Notes: generated by a model not told the origin, from the sequence alone. A stretch of 64,000 nt of DNA from Streptomyces sp. man185 (GCA_002551355.1 NTHE01000033.1:25145-89144), one strand, 5' to 3'. Positions 42,388 through 51,015 are shown, counted from the first letter of the stretch. Numbers and translations: made by a program.

Positions 42388-43217
42388 GTCGTCCCCTCTG
42401 TCGGCCGCCGTGGCGCGGCCTCGTGCACGAAGTTGACCGTTCTGCGACGCATGCCCGCACCGCGACGACTTCTCGACGGTGATGGAGCCTCGGGTGGGCC
42501 CGGGGGCGGAGGATCGGAGCATCAAATTTCGGGCAGATTTCATGACCGAATTGATCGAGGCGTGATGTTACTCGCGGGAAACAGGGCGACACAATCCGTC
42601 CGGCTAAGATTCTTTGCACCGCACTCTTTTTGATCCGTAAATGAGCATCGGGGCACGGTCTCCTTGTCAAGGAATGCGCACCCGGGGGCCGGGAATTACG
42701 TACCGGCGGCCGGAACCCCGCGCGCGGTGCGTACGCGGCGCCGCTGCGCCGGGGGCCCCGGAAGTCCGGCTTCCGTTCCCTCCCGGACCCCTCAGGGGCG
42801 CCATGCAATTCAGCCAGGCGGCTTGAAATCCCCGTTCGAGAGGGAGCGCCCACCGAGCGCCACCCGCGTTCGCCGTGGTGAGCCGCCCGTACGCCCCGTC
42901 GACTCCGCGCCCGACGGGCTACGGGCGGACCACGCCGAAACAACTCGGCTACAGGAGAACCGCTTTGTTGTCACCGCCGGAGCAGGCGGCCGAAATTCAT
43001 TGTCCGAAAGCGCGCAGCACCGCCCGACCTGCACGGAAGTCGCACTGTGCGGCCAGGATGTGTGCCCCCTGCACTTCGATCTTGTCCAAGTGGTGTGCAG
43101 TGCCTGTTCCTTGGTCTATCTTCGTCGCGGACTTGGTACGCACCTGTCGGTTCGTGGGAGCGCTTTCCCCCCACCGCCTCACCCCACCACCGGGCGCCGA
43201 GAGCAAGGGGATCTGTC
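42388..43217. other. 830-bp non-coding region between secreted-protein gene and PucR gene
   Basis: Reading frames here lack good codon bias or start signals, so I see no gene. It contains a relatively AT-rich stretch (42525-42660), a TCCTTG-T-CAAGGA palindrome (42661-42673), CTTG-TC-CAAG (43081-43090) and possible promoters for both flanking genes. It is unusually long for this chromosome, and an undetected small RNA is possible. Confidence 0.55.
42661..42673. promoter_or_regulatory. Palindrome TCCTTG-T-CAAGGA
   Basis: Six-base arms around one central base, within the long divergent region next to the PucR gene. Possible regulator site. Confidence 0.35.
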
Positions 43218-44432
43218 ATGCCACATCTCATACAGCCGTTGGATACCGAAGACCCGCTCGGGCCGCTCCCCCAGGAATTCGCGGCGATCATGCGACCCGA
43301 ACTGCCCAGCCTCATCAAGGAAATCGGCGTCGAGGTCACCCGGGCCTATCCGGAATACGCCCGGCTCCTCGACGGCCCGAACGGGCAGGCCATCCGGGTG
43401 GGCGTGGAGCAGAGCCTCGCCTCCTTCGTCGATCTGGTGGCCGAGCCCTCCTCCCCCACCACGCTCCGGGACGACATGTGCCGGCGCTTCGGGCGGTTCG
43501 AGGCGTACGAGGGCCGGACCATGGACACCCTTCAGGGGGCCTACCGGCTGGGCGCACGGGTGGCACTGCGGCGGGCGAAGAAGGTCGGGCAGAGCTACCA
43601 CCTGTCCCCCACCCTGATGCTGAGCTTCGCCGACGCGCTCTTCGCCTACGTCGACGAGCTGGAATCGCTTTCCCGGGAAGGCTTCCTGGAGGTGCGGTCC
43701 CAGTCGGGCGAGCACAGCGAGGCGCTGCGCCGTCGCCTGCTCCACCTGATCCTCGCCGGACGCCCGTCTCCCGGCAGCGCCATCGCCGATCTGTGCGAGC
43801 AGGCCGGGTGGGCGCTGCCCGAGGAGGTGACGCTGATCGCGGTGCGCGCTCCGGCGGAGCTGGACCGGCTCAGCGCGGACCGTGACCTTCTGGTCGATCT
43901 CAGCGCCCCGCAGCCGCATCTGCTCGTTCCCGGAGCGCTGGACGACGCACGAAGATCCATGCTGGAGCAGGCCCTGCCGGCCGGGCGCGCGGCGATCGGG
44001 CTGACCGTCCCCACGGCGCTGGCCTGCGAGTCGATCCGCTGGGCCCGCCGGGTCCTGGAGCTCGTCGACTCCGGCGTGATCGACGACGCTCCGCTGATCC
44101 GGTGCGAGGACCACCTCATCACCCTGTGGCTGCTGTCCGACCCCGCCCTGCTGGACCAGCTCGCCCAGCGGGAGCTGGCCGCAGTCGCGGGGATCAGCGC
44201 CACCCGCCGTGACCGGCTGGTCGAGACGCTGCGGATCTGGCTCGACACCCGGGGCACCGCGGCGCAGATGGGCGCGCTGCTCGATGTCCACCCGCAGACC
44301 GTGCGCTACCGCATGCGCAGTCTGGAGACCATCTTCGGTGACCAACTCGTCGACCCCGAGAGCCGTTTCGCCACCGAAGCGGTGCTGCGCGCGCTGCGTC
44401 TGCGCTCCCGCGCCACGGGCACATCCCCCTGA
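43218..44432 (+). CDS. PucR/CdaR-type helix-turn-helix regulator
   Basis: 404 residues. The C-terminal HTH of the PucR family is clear: TLRIWLDTRGTAAQMGALLD followed by VHPQTVRYRMRSLETIFG. The N-terminal 160 residues (ALARIN-free, helical, with RMDTLQGAYRLGARVAL-like pattern) are the RsbT co-antagonist-like sensor seen in many Streptomyces PucR proteins, and the middle is GGDEF-like. The ATG at 43218 has AAGGGG six bases upstream. It could control the divergent secreted proteins, the mce operon or the acyl-CoA dehydrogenase pair; which is not shown by sequence. Confidence 0.86.
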   Translation: MPHLIQPLDTEDPLGPLPQEFAAIMRPELPSLIKEIGVEVTRAYPEYARLLDGPNGQAIRVGVEQSLASFVDLVAEPSSPTTLRDDMCRRFGRFEAYEGRTMDTLQGAYRLGARVALRRAKKVGQSYHLSPTLMLSFADALFAYVDELESLSREGFLEVRSQSGEHSEALRRRLLHLILAGRPSPGSAIADLCEQAGWALPEEVTLIAVRAPAELDRLSADRDLLVDLSAPQPHLLVPGALDDARRSMLEQALPAGRAAIGLTVPTALACESIRWARRVLELVDSGVIDDAPLIRCEDHLITLWLLSDPALLDQLAQRELAAVAGISATRRDRLVETLRIWLDTRGTAAQMGALLDVHPQTVRYRMRSLETIFGDQLVDPESRFATEAVLRALRLRSRATGTSP

Positions 44433-44523
44433 TCCGGATCACGTTCGGCGCGGCGGGTCAACTTACCGGCGCGTAAGGCGAAATAGACGGTCAGCCCCAA
44501 ACGGTTGCGACACGGAGACGTAT

Positions 44524-44587
44524 CCGGGGAGAAACCCGGAACCGCGTCCCGTACACAGGAAGGAACCTGCCGCCCATCAGCGGCAGG
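44524..44587 (+). other. Two small hairpins in the leader of the 87-residue protein gene
   Basis: CCGGG-GAGAAA-CCCGG (44524-44539) and CCTGCCGC-CCATCA-GCGGCAGG (44566-44587) lie in the 200-bp gap before the ATG. They may be the PucR terminator or a structured leader. Confidence 0.4.
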
Positions 44588-44632
44588 CACCGTGCACCGC
44601 CTCCTGGCCAACCAGCGAAAAGGGAAAGCCCC

Positions 44633-44896
44633 ATGACCGCCTCGCACCTCCTCGTCCCCGTGCCGATCCCGGACCGGGTCGCCGCGCTGATCGGTTCGTG
44701 CATTCCGCCGCACATCCTCCAGGCGGAGTTCGACGCCTACTGCGCGGCCCGCGAGGTCCGCAGGTTCCGCGGGCCCCGACTCGGCGTCGAGGACCGGGCC
44801 GACCGCGAACAGGCCCTGTCCGAACTGGCCCGCGCCAACAAGGTGCTTGCCGCGCACGATCCGCGACTGGCGGTGCTGCCCGGCTCGCCCTTCTGA
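44633..44896 (+). CDS. Small hypothetical protein, 87 residues
   Basis: Starts MTASHLLVPVPIPDRVAALIG, with a helical C-terminal half rich in Arg, Ala and Glu (REQALSELARANKVLAAHDP). Third-position GC is high throughout, and AAAGGGAAAG precedes the ATG, so it is very likely real. No domain is recognised. It lies between the PucR gene and the SCP2 gene and ends before a hairpin at 44913-44935. Confidence 0.72.
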   Translation: MTASHLLVPVPIPDRVAALIGSCIPPHILQAEFDAYCAAREVRRFRGPRLGVEDRADREQALSELARANKVLAAHDPRLAVLPGSPF

Positions 44897-44912
44897 GCCC
44901 TTTCCCCGATCG

Positions 44913-44935
44913 GGCCGGTCAGCGGCGGACCGGCC
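44913..44935 (+). terminator. Hairpin after the 87-residue protein gene
   Basis: GGCCGGTC / GACCGGCC, 8-bp stem with a seven-base loop, 17 bp after the stop. Confidence 0.5.
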
Positions 44936-44962
44936 TTGCGGGGCGCCACCGCTCCCTTTACC

Positions 44963-44992
44963 TTACTCAAAAGTAAGTTTACTTCGGAGTAA
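44963..44992 (+). promoter_or_regulatory. Twin operator TTACT-N4-AGTAA before the SCP2 gene
   Basis: Two palindromes, TTACTCAAAAGTAA (44963-44976) and TTACTTCGGAGTAA (44979-44992), sit 16 bp apart start to start, with a third palindrome AAGTAAGTTTACTT between them (44971-44984). The second overlaps the ribosome binding site region. The pattern is typical for a TetR-family repressor of fatty-acid or steroid genes binding cooperatively. Confidence 0.7.
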
Positions 44993-45001
44993 GGAATCGG
45001 C

Positions 45002-45475
45002 GTGGACGGAACCAGCAGCGGGAGCCTCACCGACGACCTGTCCGCGCTCGACTTCGCGGCGGTCGCGCCCGAGGAGTTCGCACGGATCGTCAGAGGCCTG
45101 TCCGCCAAGCAACTCGCCGAGGTCATGCGGGGCGAGCTGCGCACCCGGATACTCGGCGAGGTCTTCGGCCGGATGCGGCAGCAGTTCCGGCCCGAGGCGG
45201 CCGCCGGCCTCACCGCACTGATCCGCTGGAAGATCACCGGTGAGAGCGACGCGGTCTACGAGACCGCGATAGCGGACGGCGCCTGCGAGGTCACCGCGGG
45301 CCGCTCCGACGCCGAACCCCGCACCACACTGGTGATGGCCGACGCCGAATTCCTCAAGCTGGTCTCCGGCAACGGCAATCCGGTCACCATGTTCATGACG
45401 CGCAAGCTCAAGGTCGCCGGTGACGTCGGCCTCGCCTCCGGCCTGACCCGCTACTTCGACATCCCGAAGGCGTGA
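45002..45475 (+). CDS. SCP2 sterol-binding-domain protein
   Basis: 157 residues. The C-terminal about 100 residues follow the SCP-2 sterol transfer fold: IRWKITGESDAVYETAIADGACEVTAGRSDAEPRTTLVMADAEFLKLVSGNGNPVTMFMTRKLKVAGDVGLA is the usual order (shown here by its key words IRWKITG, TLVMADAEF and MTRKLKVAGD). These domains bind acyl-CoA or sterol-like lipids. The GTG start at 45002 has AAGGAA five bases upstream. It is followed after four bases by an acyl-CoA dehydrogenase, and a paired operator precedes it, so this is a lipid-degradation operon. Confidence 0.9.
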   Translation: MDGTSSGSLTDDLSALDFAAVAPEEFARIVRGLSAKQLAEVMRGELRTRILGEVFGRMRQQFRPEAAAGLTALIRWKITGESDAVYETAIADGACEVTAGRSDAEPRTTLVMADAEFLKLVSGNGNPVTMFMTRKLKVAGDVGLASGLTRYFDIPKA

Positions 45476-45479
45476 GCGC

Positions 45480-46694
45480 ATGAGCTTCTTCTCCCTGGCC
45501 CTGACCGAGGAGCAACAGGACCTGCGCGACTGGGTGCACGGCTTCGCGGCCCAGGTGGTCCGCCCGGCCGCCGCCGAGTGGGACGCCCGGGAGGAAACCC
45601 CATGGCCCGTGATCCAGGAGGCCGCCCGGATCGGCCTGTACGGCTTCGAATCGCTCGCCGACCTGTACGGGGACCCCACCGGACTCTCCCTCCAGATCGC
45701 CAACGAGGAGCTGTTCTGGGGCGACGCGGGCATCGGCATGGCCCTGTTCGGTACCTCGCTCGCGGTGGCCGGAATCTTCGCCTCCGGCACCCCGGACCAG
45801 CTCGCCGAGTGGGTTCCGCAGTGCTACGGCGACGAGGACGACCCGAAGGTCGCCGCCTTCTGCGTCTCCGAACCGGGGGCCGGTTCGGACGTCTCGGCGA
45901 TGACGACGAGGGCGCGCTACGCCGAGGCGAGCGATGAGTGGGTGATCTCCGGCCAGAAGGCGTGGATCACCAACGGCGGCATCGCCGAGGTCCATGTCGT
46001 CGTCGCCTCGGTCGACCCGTCGCTCGGCTCCCGCGGACAGGCCGCGTTCATCGTGCCGCCCGGCACGAAGGGCCTGGCGGCCGGCCGCACGGTCAAGAAG
46101 CTCGGCCTGCGTGCCTCGCACACGGCGGACCTCTTCCTCGACGACGTCCGCGTCCCCGGCCACTGCCTGCTCGGCGGCAAGGAGAAGCTGGACGCCCGCC
46201 TCGCCCGGGCACGCGAGGGCGGTACCGCCAAGAGCCAGGCGGCGATGGCGACTTTCGAGGTCAGCCGCCCGACCGTCGCCGCGCAGGCACTCGGCATCGC
46301 GCGGGCCGCCTACGAATACGCCCTGGAATACGCCGGTGAGCGTGAGGCTTTCGGCAGGCCGATCATCGAGAACCAGTCGATCGCCTTCGCGCTGGCCGAC
46401 ATCCGTACGGAGATCGAAGCCGTACGCCTGCTGATCTGGCAGGCCGCCTGGATGGCGCGCAACGACCGGACCTTCGACGCGGGCCAGGGCTCCATGTCGA
46501 AGCTGCGAGCCGGTGAACTCGCGGTGGCGGCAACCGAGAAGGCGGTCCAGATCCTCGGCGGCGCGGGCTACAGCCGGGAGCACCCGGTGGAGCGGATGTA
46601 CCGCGACGCCAAGATCTACACCATCTTCGAGGGGACCAGCGAGATCCAGCGCCTGGTCATCGCGCGGGCGATCTCGGGGCGGCAGATCCGCTGA
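45480..46694 (+). CDS. Acyl-CoA dehydrogenase
   Basis: 404 residues, FAD-dependent. Seen: N-terminal helical bundle (LTEEQQDLRDWVHGF), FAD-binding FCVSEPGAGSD and WITNGG, and the C-terminal helical domain with catalytic base Glu384 in IFEGTSEIQR. The family oxidises acyl-CoA to enoyl-CoA in beta-oxidation or side-chain steps; chain preference cannot be told. The ATG at 45480 follows the SCP2 stop by four bases, so they are co-transcribed. Confidence 0.93.
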   Translation: MSFFSLALTEEQQDLRDWVHGFAAQVVRPAAAEWDAREETPWPVIQEAARIGLYGFESLADLYGDPTGLSLQIANEELFWGDAGIGMALFGTSLAVAGIFASGTPDQLAEWVPQCYGDEDDPKVAAFCVSEPGAGSDVSAMTTRARYAEASDEWVISGQKAWITNGGIAEVHVVVASVDPSLGSRGQAAFIVPPGTKGLAAGRTVKKLGLRASHTADLFLDDVRVPGHCLLGGKEKLDARLARAREGGTAKSQAAMATFEVSRPTVAAQALGIARAAYEYALEYAGEREAFGRPIIENQSIAFALADIRTEIEAVRLLIWQAAWMARNDRTFDAGQGSMSKLRAGELAVAATEKAVQILGGAGYSREHPVERMYRDAKIYTIFEGTSEIQRLVIARAISGRQIR

Positions 46695-47057
46695 GAGGTC
46701 GCCGAAGTGACGGTCGGCACATGTGATCCTCGTCGCCCCGAACGGGTGCGGCGACGCCGGAACGCGGACGGGGAATTCGTCGTCCGGCCCGGGCGGCCGG
46801 AGGTCGTCACCGAGCGCGTCGGAAGGATCACGCGGCAGCGCCCGCGCCCTGCCGCAGCCCGTCTACGTGCGGCGACGGGGTGCGGATCGCTCGGGCGGGC
46901 CCGTCCCCGACGAGCTATGGCGACGGCGTGGAGAGGGGCGCGGCGAGGCACGAGGGCGGATCGGCGCCGCTCGGTGGGCGCGGGCGAACGGCTCCCGGGG
47001 TGAGGCCCACACGCTCTGCCGGTGCCTCGCCCGCCTCCGTGCCACTAGCCTCTTCAC
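46695..47057. other. 363-bp intergenic region
   Basis: No convincing gene: open frames here have poor start signals and Arg/Pro-rich shadow-like content. No strong hairpin terminator for the acyl-CoA dehydrogenase operon was seen. The right end holds the leaderless promoter of the 58-residue protein. Confidence 0.5.
47046..47051 (+). promoter_or_regulatory. -10 box of a leaderless small gene
   Basis: TAGCCT ends six bases before the ATG at 47058. No ribosome binding site lies between, indicating a leaderless transcript. Confidence 0.5.
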
Positions 47058-47234
47058 ATGACCTCCACTTCGACCGAGCCGACACCTGCCCGCCCGATGG
47101 TTGAGCTGAACGCGGAGATCCGCGCTCTGGTCGCCGATGGCGGTGTGGTGTCGCCGGAGGGCCGCCGGGAGTACGAGCGGCTTCTGGTCGAGTGGGTGGC
47201 GGCCGTCCGGGGCGGGTCGACGGAAGCCGTCTGA
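47058..47234 (+). CDS. Conserved small protein, 58 residues
   Basis: Reads MTSTSTEPTPARPMVELNAE and continues with IRALVADGGVVSPEGRREYERLLVEWVAAVR, ending before TEAV. The helical core (ELNAEIRAL and YERLLVEW) with an SPEGR turn is a pattern I have seen in small Streptomyces proteins. Third-position GC is high and a -10 box sits just upstream. It is a stand-alone gene; no function is known. Confidence 0.72.
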   Translation: MTSTSTEPTPARPMVELNAEIRALVADGGVVSPEGRREYERLLVEWVAAVRGGSTEAV

Positions 47235-47398
47235 CCGTACGGGACTGAACCGCGGAAGCTGCCCGACGGTACGGTGCGGGCGCCCGCCGGGAGCGGTGTG
47301 CGGGCCTCCGTACAAGGGGAGCGACCCCCTCCGCCGGGCAGGGCCGGGGCGTCGGCGATAGTGATCGTCCGTCCGCGTCCTCACCCCGGGAGCACCTC

Positions 47399-48253
47399 AT
47401 GACCGCCGCGTCAGCCGCCGGCGCACGCCGCCCGTCCCTCCTGCTCGTCACCGATCTCGCGTACGAGGCGCGCGGCCGCCGCTACTGCGACGAGGACATC
47501 TACCTCGCCTCCCGGCTGCGCGAGGCGTTCGACGTCGCGCTCTGCCACCCCCGGGACGCGGCAGCGCTGCTGGCGGGCTTCGACACCGTGCTGATCCGCA
47601 ACAGCGGGCCGGTGCTGCACTACCGGGAGGCGTACGACGCCTTCCGCGCGCGGGCCCAGGAGCTGCGGACGCCGGTCTACAACCCGCTGGGCGGGCGCGG
47701 CGACATGGCGGGCAAGGAATATCTCGTCGAGATGTCCGCGGCCGGCCTCCCGGTCATCCCCACGGTGGACCGGGCGGCGGATCTGCCGGAACTGCCCGAG
47801 GTCCCCCAGTACGTGGTCAAGCCGAAGCTGGGGGCGGACTCGGTCGGGCTGCGGTTCGTCACGGCCGCGGAGGCCCGGGTCGAGCTGGAACGGGCAGCCG
47901 AGGGCTCCCTCCTCGTGCAGCCGCGGATCGACTTCCGCCACGAGGTGTCCTTCTACTTCGTCGACCACGACTTCCAGTACGCGCTGTATGCCCCCGACCC
48001 GGAGCGGCGCTGGGTGCTGGAGCCGTACCCGGCGAGCGCGGAGGACCTGGAGTTCGCCCGGCGCTTCATCGCCTGGAACGCCCTCGACCACGGAATCCAG
48101 CGGGTCGACGCCTGCCGGACGGCGGAGGGCGCTCTGCTGCTGGTGGAGCTGGAGGACCTCAACCCGTATCTGTCGCTCGACCGGGTCGGCGAGGACGTCC
48201 GGGAGGCGTTCGTGGCCCGGCTGAAGAGATCGATAGCCTCGCTGCCGCGCTGA
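47399..48253 (+). CDS. ATP-grasp family enzyme (glutathione synthetase-like)
   Basis: 284 residues with an ATP-grasp layout: N-terminal alpha/beta domain (LLLVTDLAYEARGRRYCDEDIYL), lysine KPKLGADSVGLRFV for ATP binding, and metal-binding ELEDLNPYLSLD near the C-terminus. Similar to hypothetical glutathione synthase/RimK-type ligases that join a carboxylate to an amine. Substrate unknown. The ATG at 47399 has GGGAG upstream. A perfect palindromic hairpin follows its stop. Confidence 0.82.
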   Translation: MTAASAAGARRPSLLLVTDLAYEARGRRYCDEDIYLASRLREAFDVALCHPRDAAALLAGFDTVLIRNSGPVLHYREAYDAFRARAQELRTPVYNPLGGRGDMAGKEYLVEMSAAGLPVIPTVDRAADLPELPEVPQYVVKPKLGADSVGLRFVTAAEARVELERAAEGSLLVQPRIDFRHEVSFYFVDHDFQYALYAPDPERRWVLEPYPASAEDLEFARRFIAWNALDHGIQRVDACRTAEGALLLVELEDLNPYLSLDRVGEDVREAFVARLKRSIASLPR

Positions 48254-48266
48254 CCCCCGTCCGGCC

Positions 48267-48284
48267 CGCCCCCGCATGCGGGGG
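48267..48284 (+). terminator. Terminator palindrome after ATP-grasp gene
   Basis: GCCCCCGCATGCGGGGGC is a perfect 18-bp palindrome, 14 bp after the stop, with flanking CGGCCC/GGGCCG able to extend the stem. Confidence 0.7.
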
Positions 48285-48310
48285 CCGTGGGCCGGTGTGA
48301 GGGTGCAGGG

Positions 48311-50404
48311 GTGACGACTGCCAGCGAGCAAGCCCCCGCCGCGCAGAGTGCCGCCGCGCCCCCGCCCGTCCTCGACCGGAGGCGGCGCAACATCGTCTTC
48401 GCCACGATCGTGCTCGGCATGCTGCTCGCGGCACTGGACCAGACGATCGTGGGCACGGCCCTGCCGACGATCGTCTCGGACCTGGGCGGCGCCGCGCACA
48501 TGTCGTGGGTGGTCACCGCCTATCTGCTGGCAGAGACGGTGGCCACCGTACTGGTCGGCAAGTTCGGCGACCTGTTCGGGCGGAAGCTGGTCTTCCAGAT
48601 CTCGGCGATCATCTTCATCACGGGATCGTTCCTGTGCGGCCTCGCGTCGGACATGCTGCTGCTGATCATCTGGCGCGGTATGCAGGGCATCGGCGCGGGC
48701 GGCCTCATGGTCACGTCGATGGCGCTGATCGCGGATGTGATCCCACTGCGCGAACGGGGCAAGTACCAGGGCGCGATCGGGGCGGTCTTCGGTATCTCGA
48801 CCGTGATCGGGCCGCTGCTCGGCGGGCTGTTCACCGACCATCTGACCTGGCGCTGGGCGTTCTACGTCAATGTGCCGATCGCCATCGTGGTGGTCATCGC
48901 CGCCGCCCGGAACATCCCGTCGGTGAAGGCGGCGGGGCGGCCGGTCATCGACTACCGGGGCATCGCGCTGGTCACCGTCGGCGCGAGCGCGCTGATCCTG
49001 GCGACGAGCTGGGGCGGGAACGAGTACGCGTGGGGCTCGGCCGTGATCATCGGGCTGTTCGTCTGCGGGCTGATCGCCCTGGCGCTGTTCTGCCTGGTGG
49101 AGACGCGGGCGAAGGAACCGATGCTGCCGATGCGGCTCTTCCGGAACCCGGTCTTCACCGTCTGCTCGATCCTCAGCTTCATCGTGGGCTTCGCGATGCT
49201 CGGCTCGATGATCTTCCTGCCGACCTATCTCCAGTACGTGGACGGGGACTCGGCGACGCTCTCGGGGGTGCGGACGCTGCCGCTGGTCGTCGGTCTGCTG
49301 GCCGCCTCGATCTTCAGCGGCAACGTGGTGAGCAAGACGGGCCGCTACCGGGTCTTCCCGATCGTGGGGACGCTGGTCATGGCGGCCGGACTGTTCCTGC
49401 TGTCCCGGATGGGGCCGGGGACCGGCGTCTGGCTGGAGTCCCTCTACATGGTGGTCCTGGGGCTCGGCATCGGCCTGGCCATGCAAGTGCTGACGATCGC
49501 CGTGCAGAACACCGTCGACTACGAGGACCTGGGCACGGCCACCTCGGGCGTGACGTTCTTCCGTACGCTGGGCAGCGCCTTCGGCACGGCGGTGTTCGGC
49601 ACGATCTACGCCAACGCGCTGAAGCCGAACCTCGCCGACGGGGTCGCTCAGGCGGTCGCGGCGGGCGGCGACCCGGCAGTGCTGGCCGGCGCGTCGCAGA
49701 GCCCGCAGGCCCTGCACGCGCTGCCCGCCGCCCAGTCGGAACCGCTGGCGCTGGCGTACGCGGACACGTTGCACACGGTGTTCCTGTGGACGGTGCCCAT
49801 CGCGCTGATCGGCTTCGTCGTCGCGCTGTTCCTGAAGGAGGTCAAGCTGCGGGACTCGGCACGGCTCGGGTCGACGGACATGGGCGAGGGCTTCGCCCAG
49901 CCGGGCAGCGGTGACTCGGCGAAGGTGCTGGAGTACTCCGTGGCCACGATCCTGCACGGGGCCGGCCCGGACACCGCCCGGCGCATCACCGCCGAGTCCG
50001 ACACCCGGCTCGACATGGCGGGAGCCTGGGCGGTGATGCAGGTGGACCTCTTCACCCGGATGGTCGGCCATGCGGGCCTCGGGCTGATCGCGGCCCGGCA
50101 CCGGATCCCCCCGGAGGTGCTGGTGCCCGTCTTCGACCGGATGATCGAGGAGGGCTATCTGACGGGCGACGGGCGGCTCTTCTCGCACACGGCGGCGGGC
50201 CGGCGCGAGGCGGCGGTGATCTCCGACGCCTGGGGCCGTTGGCTCAACGACCGCCTGGCCGAGGACGGCGCGCGCCCCGACGACCGTCAGCTCCGGGCCA
50301 CCGTGGACGTGATCGCCAAGCGGCTGCTGGCGGAGGACCTGGCCCAGGAGCTGTCCCCCGCGGCCGGTTCCGGCGGGTCGTCGCGGGTGGGGGCTCCGGT
50401 CTGA
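48311..50404 (+). CDS. MFS multidrug exporter (DHA2/14-TM) with C-terminal winged-helix-like extension
   Basis: 697 residues. The first about 510 form a 14-segment drug:H+ antiporter of the EmrB/QacA type: motif A KFGDLFGRKLVF, motif C IGPLLGGLF, and LDQTIVGTALPTI. The final about 170 residues after LKEVKLRD are soluble, helical and look like a MarR-like fold (YSVATILHGAG; GHAGLGLIAARHRIPPEVLVPVFDRMIEEGYLTGDGRLFSHT). Fusions of exporters with a winged helix are seen in actinobacteria; its use is unknown. The GTG at 48311 is chosen because AGGG lies just upstream and the 48287 GTG would sit in the preceding terminator. Confidence 0.9.
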   Translation: MTTASEQAPAAQSAAAPPPVLDRRRRNIVFATIVLGMLLAALDQTIVGTALPTIVSDLGGAAHMSWVVTAYLLAETVATVLVGKFGDLFGRKLVFQISAIIFITGSFLCGLASDMLLLIIWRGMQGIGAGGLMVTSMALIADVIPLRERGKYQGAIGAVFGISTVIGPLLGGLFTDHLTWRWAFYVNVPIAIVVVIAAARNIPSVKAAGRPVIDYRGIALVTVGASALILATSWGGNEYAWGSAVIIGLFVCGLIALALFCLVETRAKEPMLPMRLFRNPVFTVCSILSFIVGFAMLGSMIFLPTYLQYVDGDSATLSGVRTLPLVVGLLAASIFSGNVVSKTGRYRVFPIVGTLVMAAGLFLLSRMGPGTGVWLESLYMVVLGLGIGLAMQVLTIAVQNTVDYEDLGTATSGVTFFRTLGSAFGTAVFGTIYANALKPNLADGVAQAVAAGGDPAVLAGASQSPQALHALPAAQSEPLALAYADTLHTVFLWTVPIALIGFVVALFLKEVKLRDSARLGSTDMGEGFAQPGSGDSAKVLEYSVATILHGAGPDTARRITAESDTRLDMAGAWAVMQVDLFTRMVGHAGLGLIAARHRIPPEVLVPVFDRMIEEGYLTGDGRLFSHTAAGRREAAVISDAWGRWLNDRLAEDGARPDDRQLRATVDVIAKRLLAEDLAQELSPAAGSGGSSRVGAPV

Positions 50405-50419
50405 GGCCCACGCCCGGGG

Positions 50420-50854
50420 TCAGTCGACGAAGACCGCCGTCGTGTAGACCCAGGCGCCCTCGTGCCGGACGAAGCGGCTCTTCTCGTGGAGGGAGTCGGG
50501 GCGGCCGTCGTCGGTGTAGTGGGCGCGGAAGGTGACCGTTCCGGTGGAGTGGAAGGCGCTGCCCTCGGTGGTGTCGAGAATCTCCAGGCGGACCCAGCTC
50601 ATCGCGGGGTCGAAGTCGACGCCGGGCGGCCGGGTCTCGGGGTGCCAGGTGCGCAGCAGGTACGCCGCGTCCCGGGCGACGAAGGCCGCGTACCGGGAGC
50701 GCATCAGGGCCTCGCAGGTCGGCGCGGCGGCACTGCCGGAGTGGAACCGGCCGCAGCACTCCCCGTAGGCGGCGGGCAGGCCGCAGGGGCACGGGGAGGC
50801 GGGGGCGATCCGCGGGGCGGCGGGGCCCCGGGGCCGAGAGGTGCGTCGTGACAT
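50420..50854 (-). CDS. YchJ-family SEC-C-like protein
   Basis: 144 residues with an N-terminal cysteine cluster CPCGLPAAYGECCGRFH that matches the YchJ/UPF0225 zinc motif, followed by a NTF2-like fold (MRSRYAAFVARDAAYLLRTWHPETRP; FRAHYTDDG; EKSRFVRHEGAWVYTTAVF). Function in the cell is unknown. The ATG at 50854 is used; no strong ribosome binding site is visible. It converges on the MFS gene. Confidence 0.9.
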   Translation of the reverse strand: MSRRTSRPRGPAAPRIAPASPCPCGLPAAYGECCGRFHSGSAAAPTCEALMRSRYAAFVARDAAYLLRTWHPETRPPGVDFDPAMSWVRLEILDTTEGSAFHSTGTVTFRAHYTDDGRPDSLHEKSRFVRHEGAWVYTTAVFVD

Positions 50855-51015
50855 GGGTCCATTGTGGCTCCTCCGATCACCACGGTGTCTCCGGCTCGGG
50901 CCGATACGGCTCCGCACTCGGCGGACGTCTGCCCCCGGCGATCCATCGGTGCGCCAACACCAGTGCCCGAGAACCGGGTTGACATCCCGCGGCACCACGG
51001 GCGAGAGTCCGCCGC

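Noticed and set aside
42641..43046. Several plus-strand frames upstream of the PucR gene
   Set aside because: They lack good starts and coding-like third-position GC; the PucR start at 43218 has a ribosome binding site, so extensions into this region are unlikely.
46707..47061. Short frames in the gap after the acyl-CoA dehydrogenase
   Set aside because: Arg-rich with no conserved look and no ribosome binding sites; treated as non-coding.
47235..47398. Possible extra small gene before the ATP-grasp gene
   Set aside because: No frame with a start, ribosome binding site and coding bias; probably only promoter DNA.
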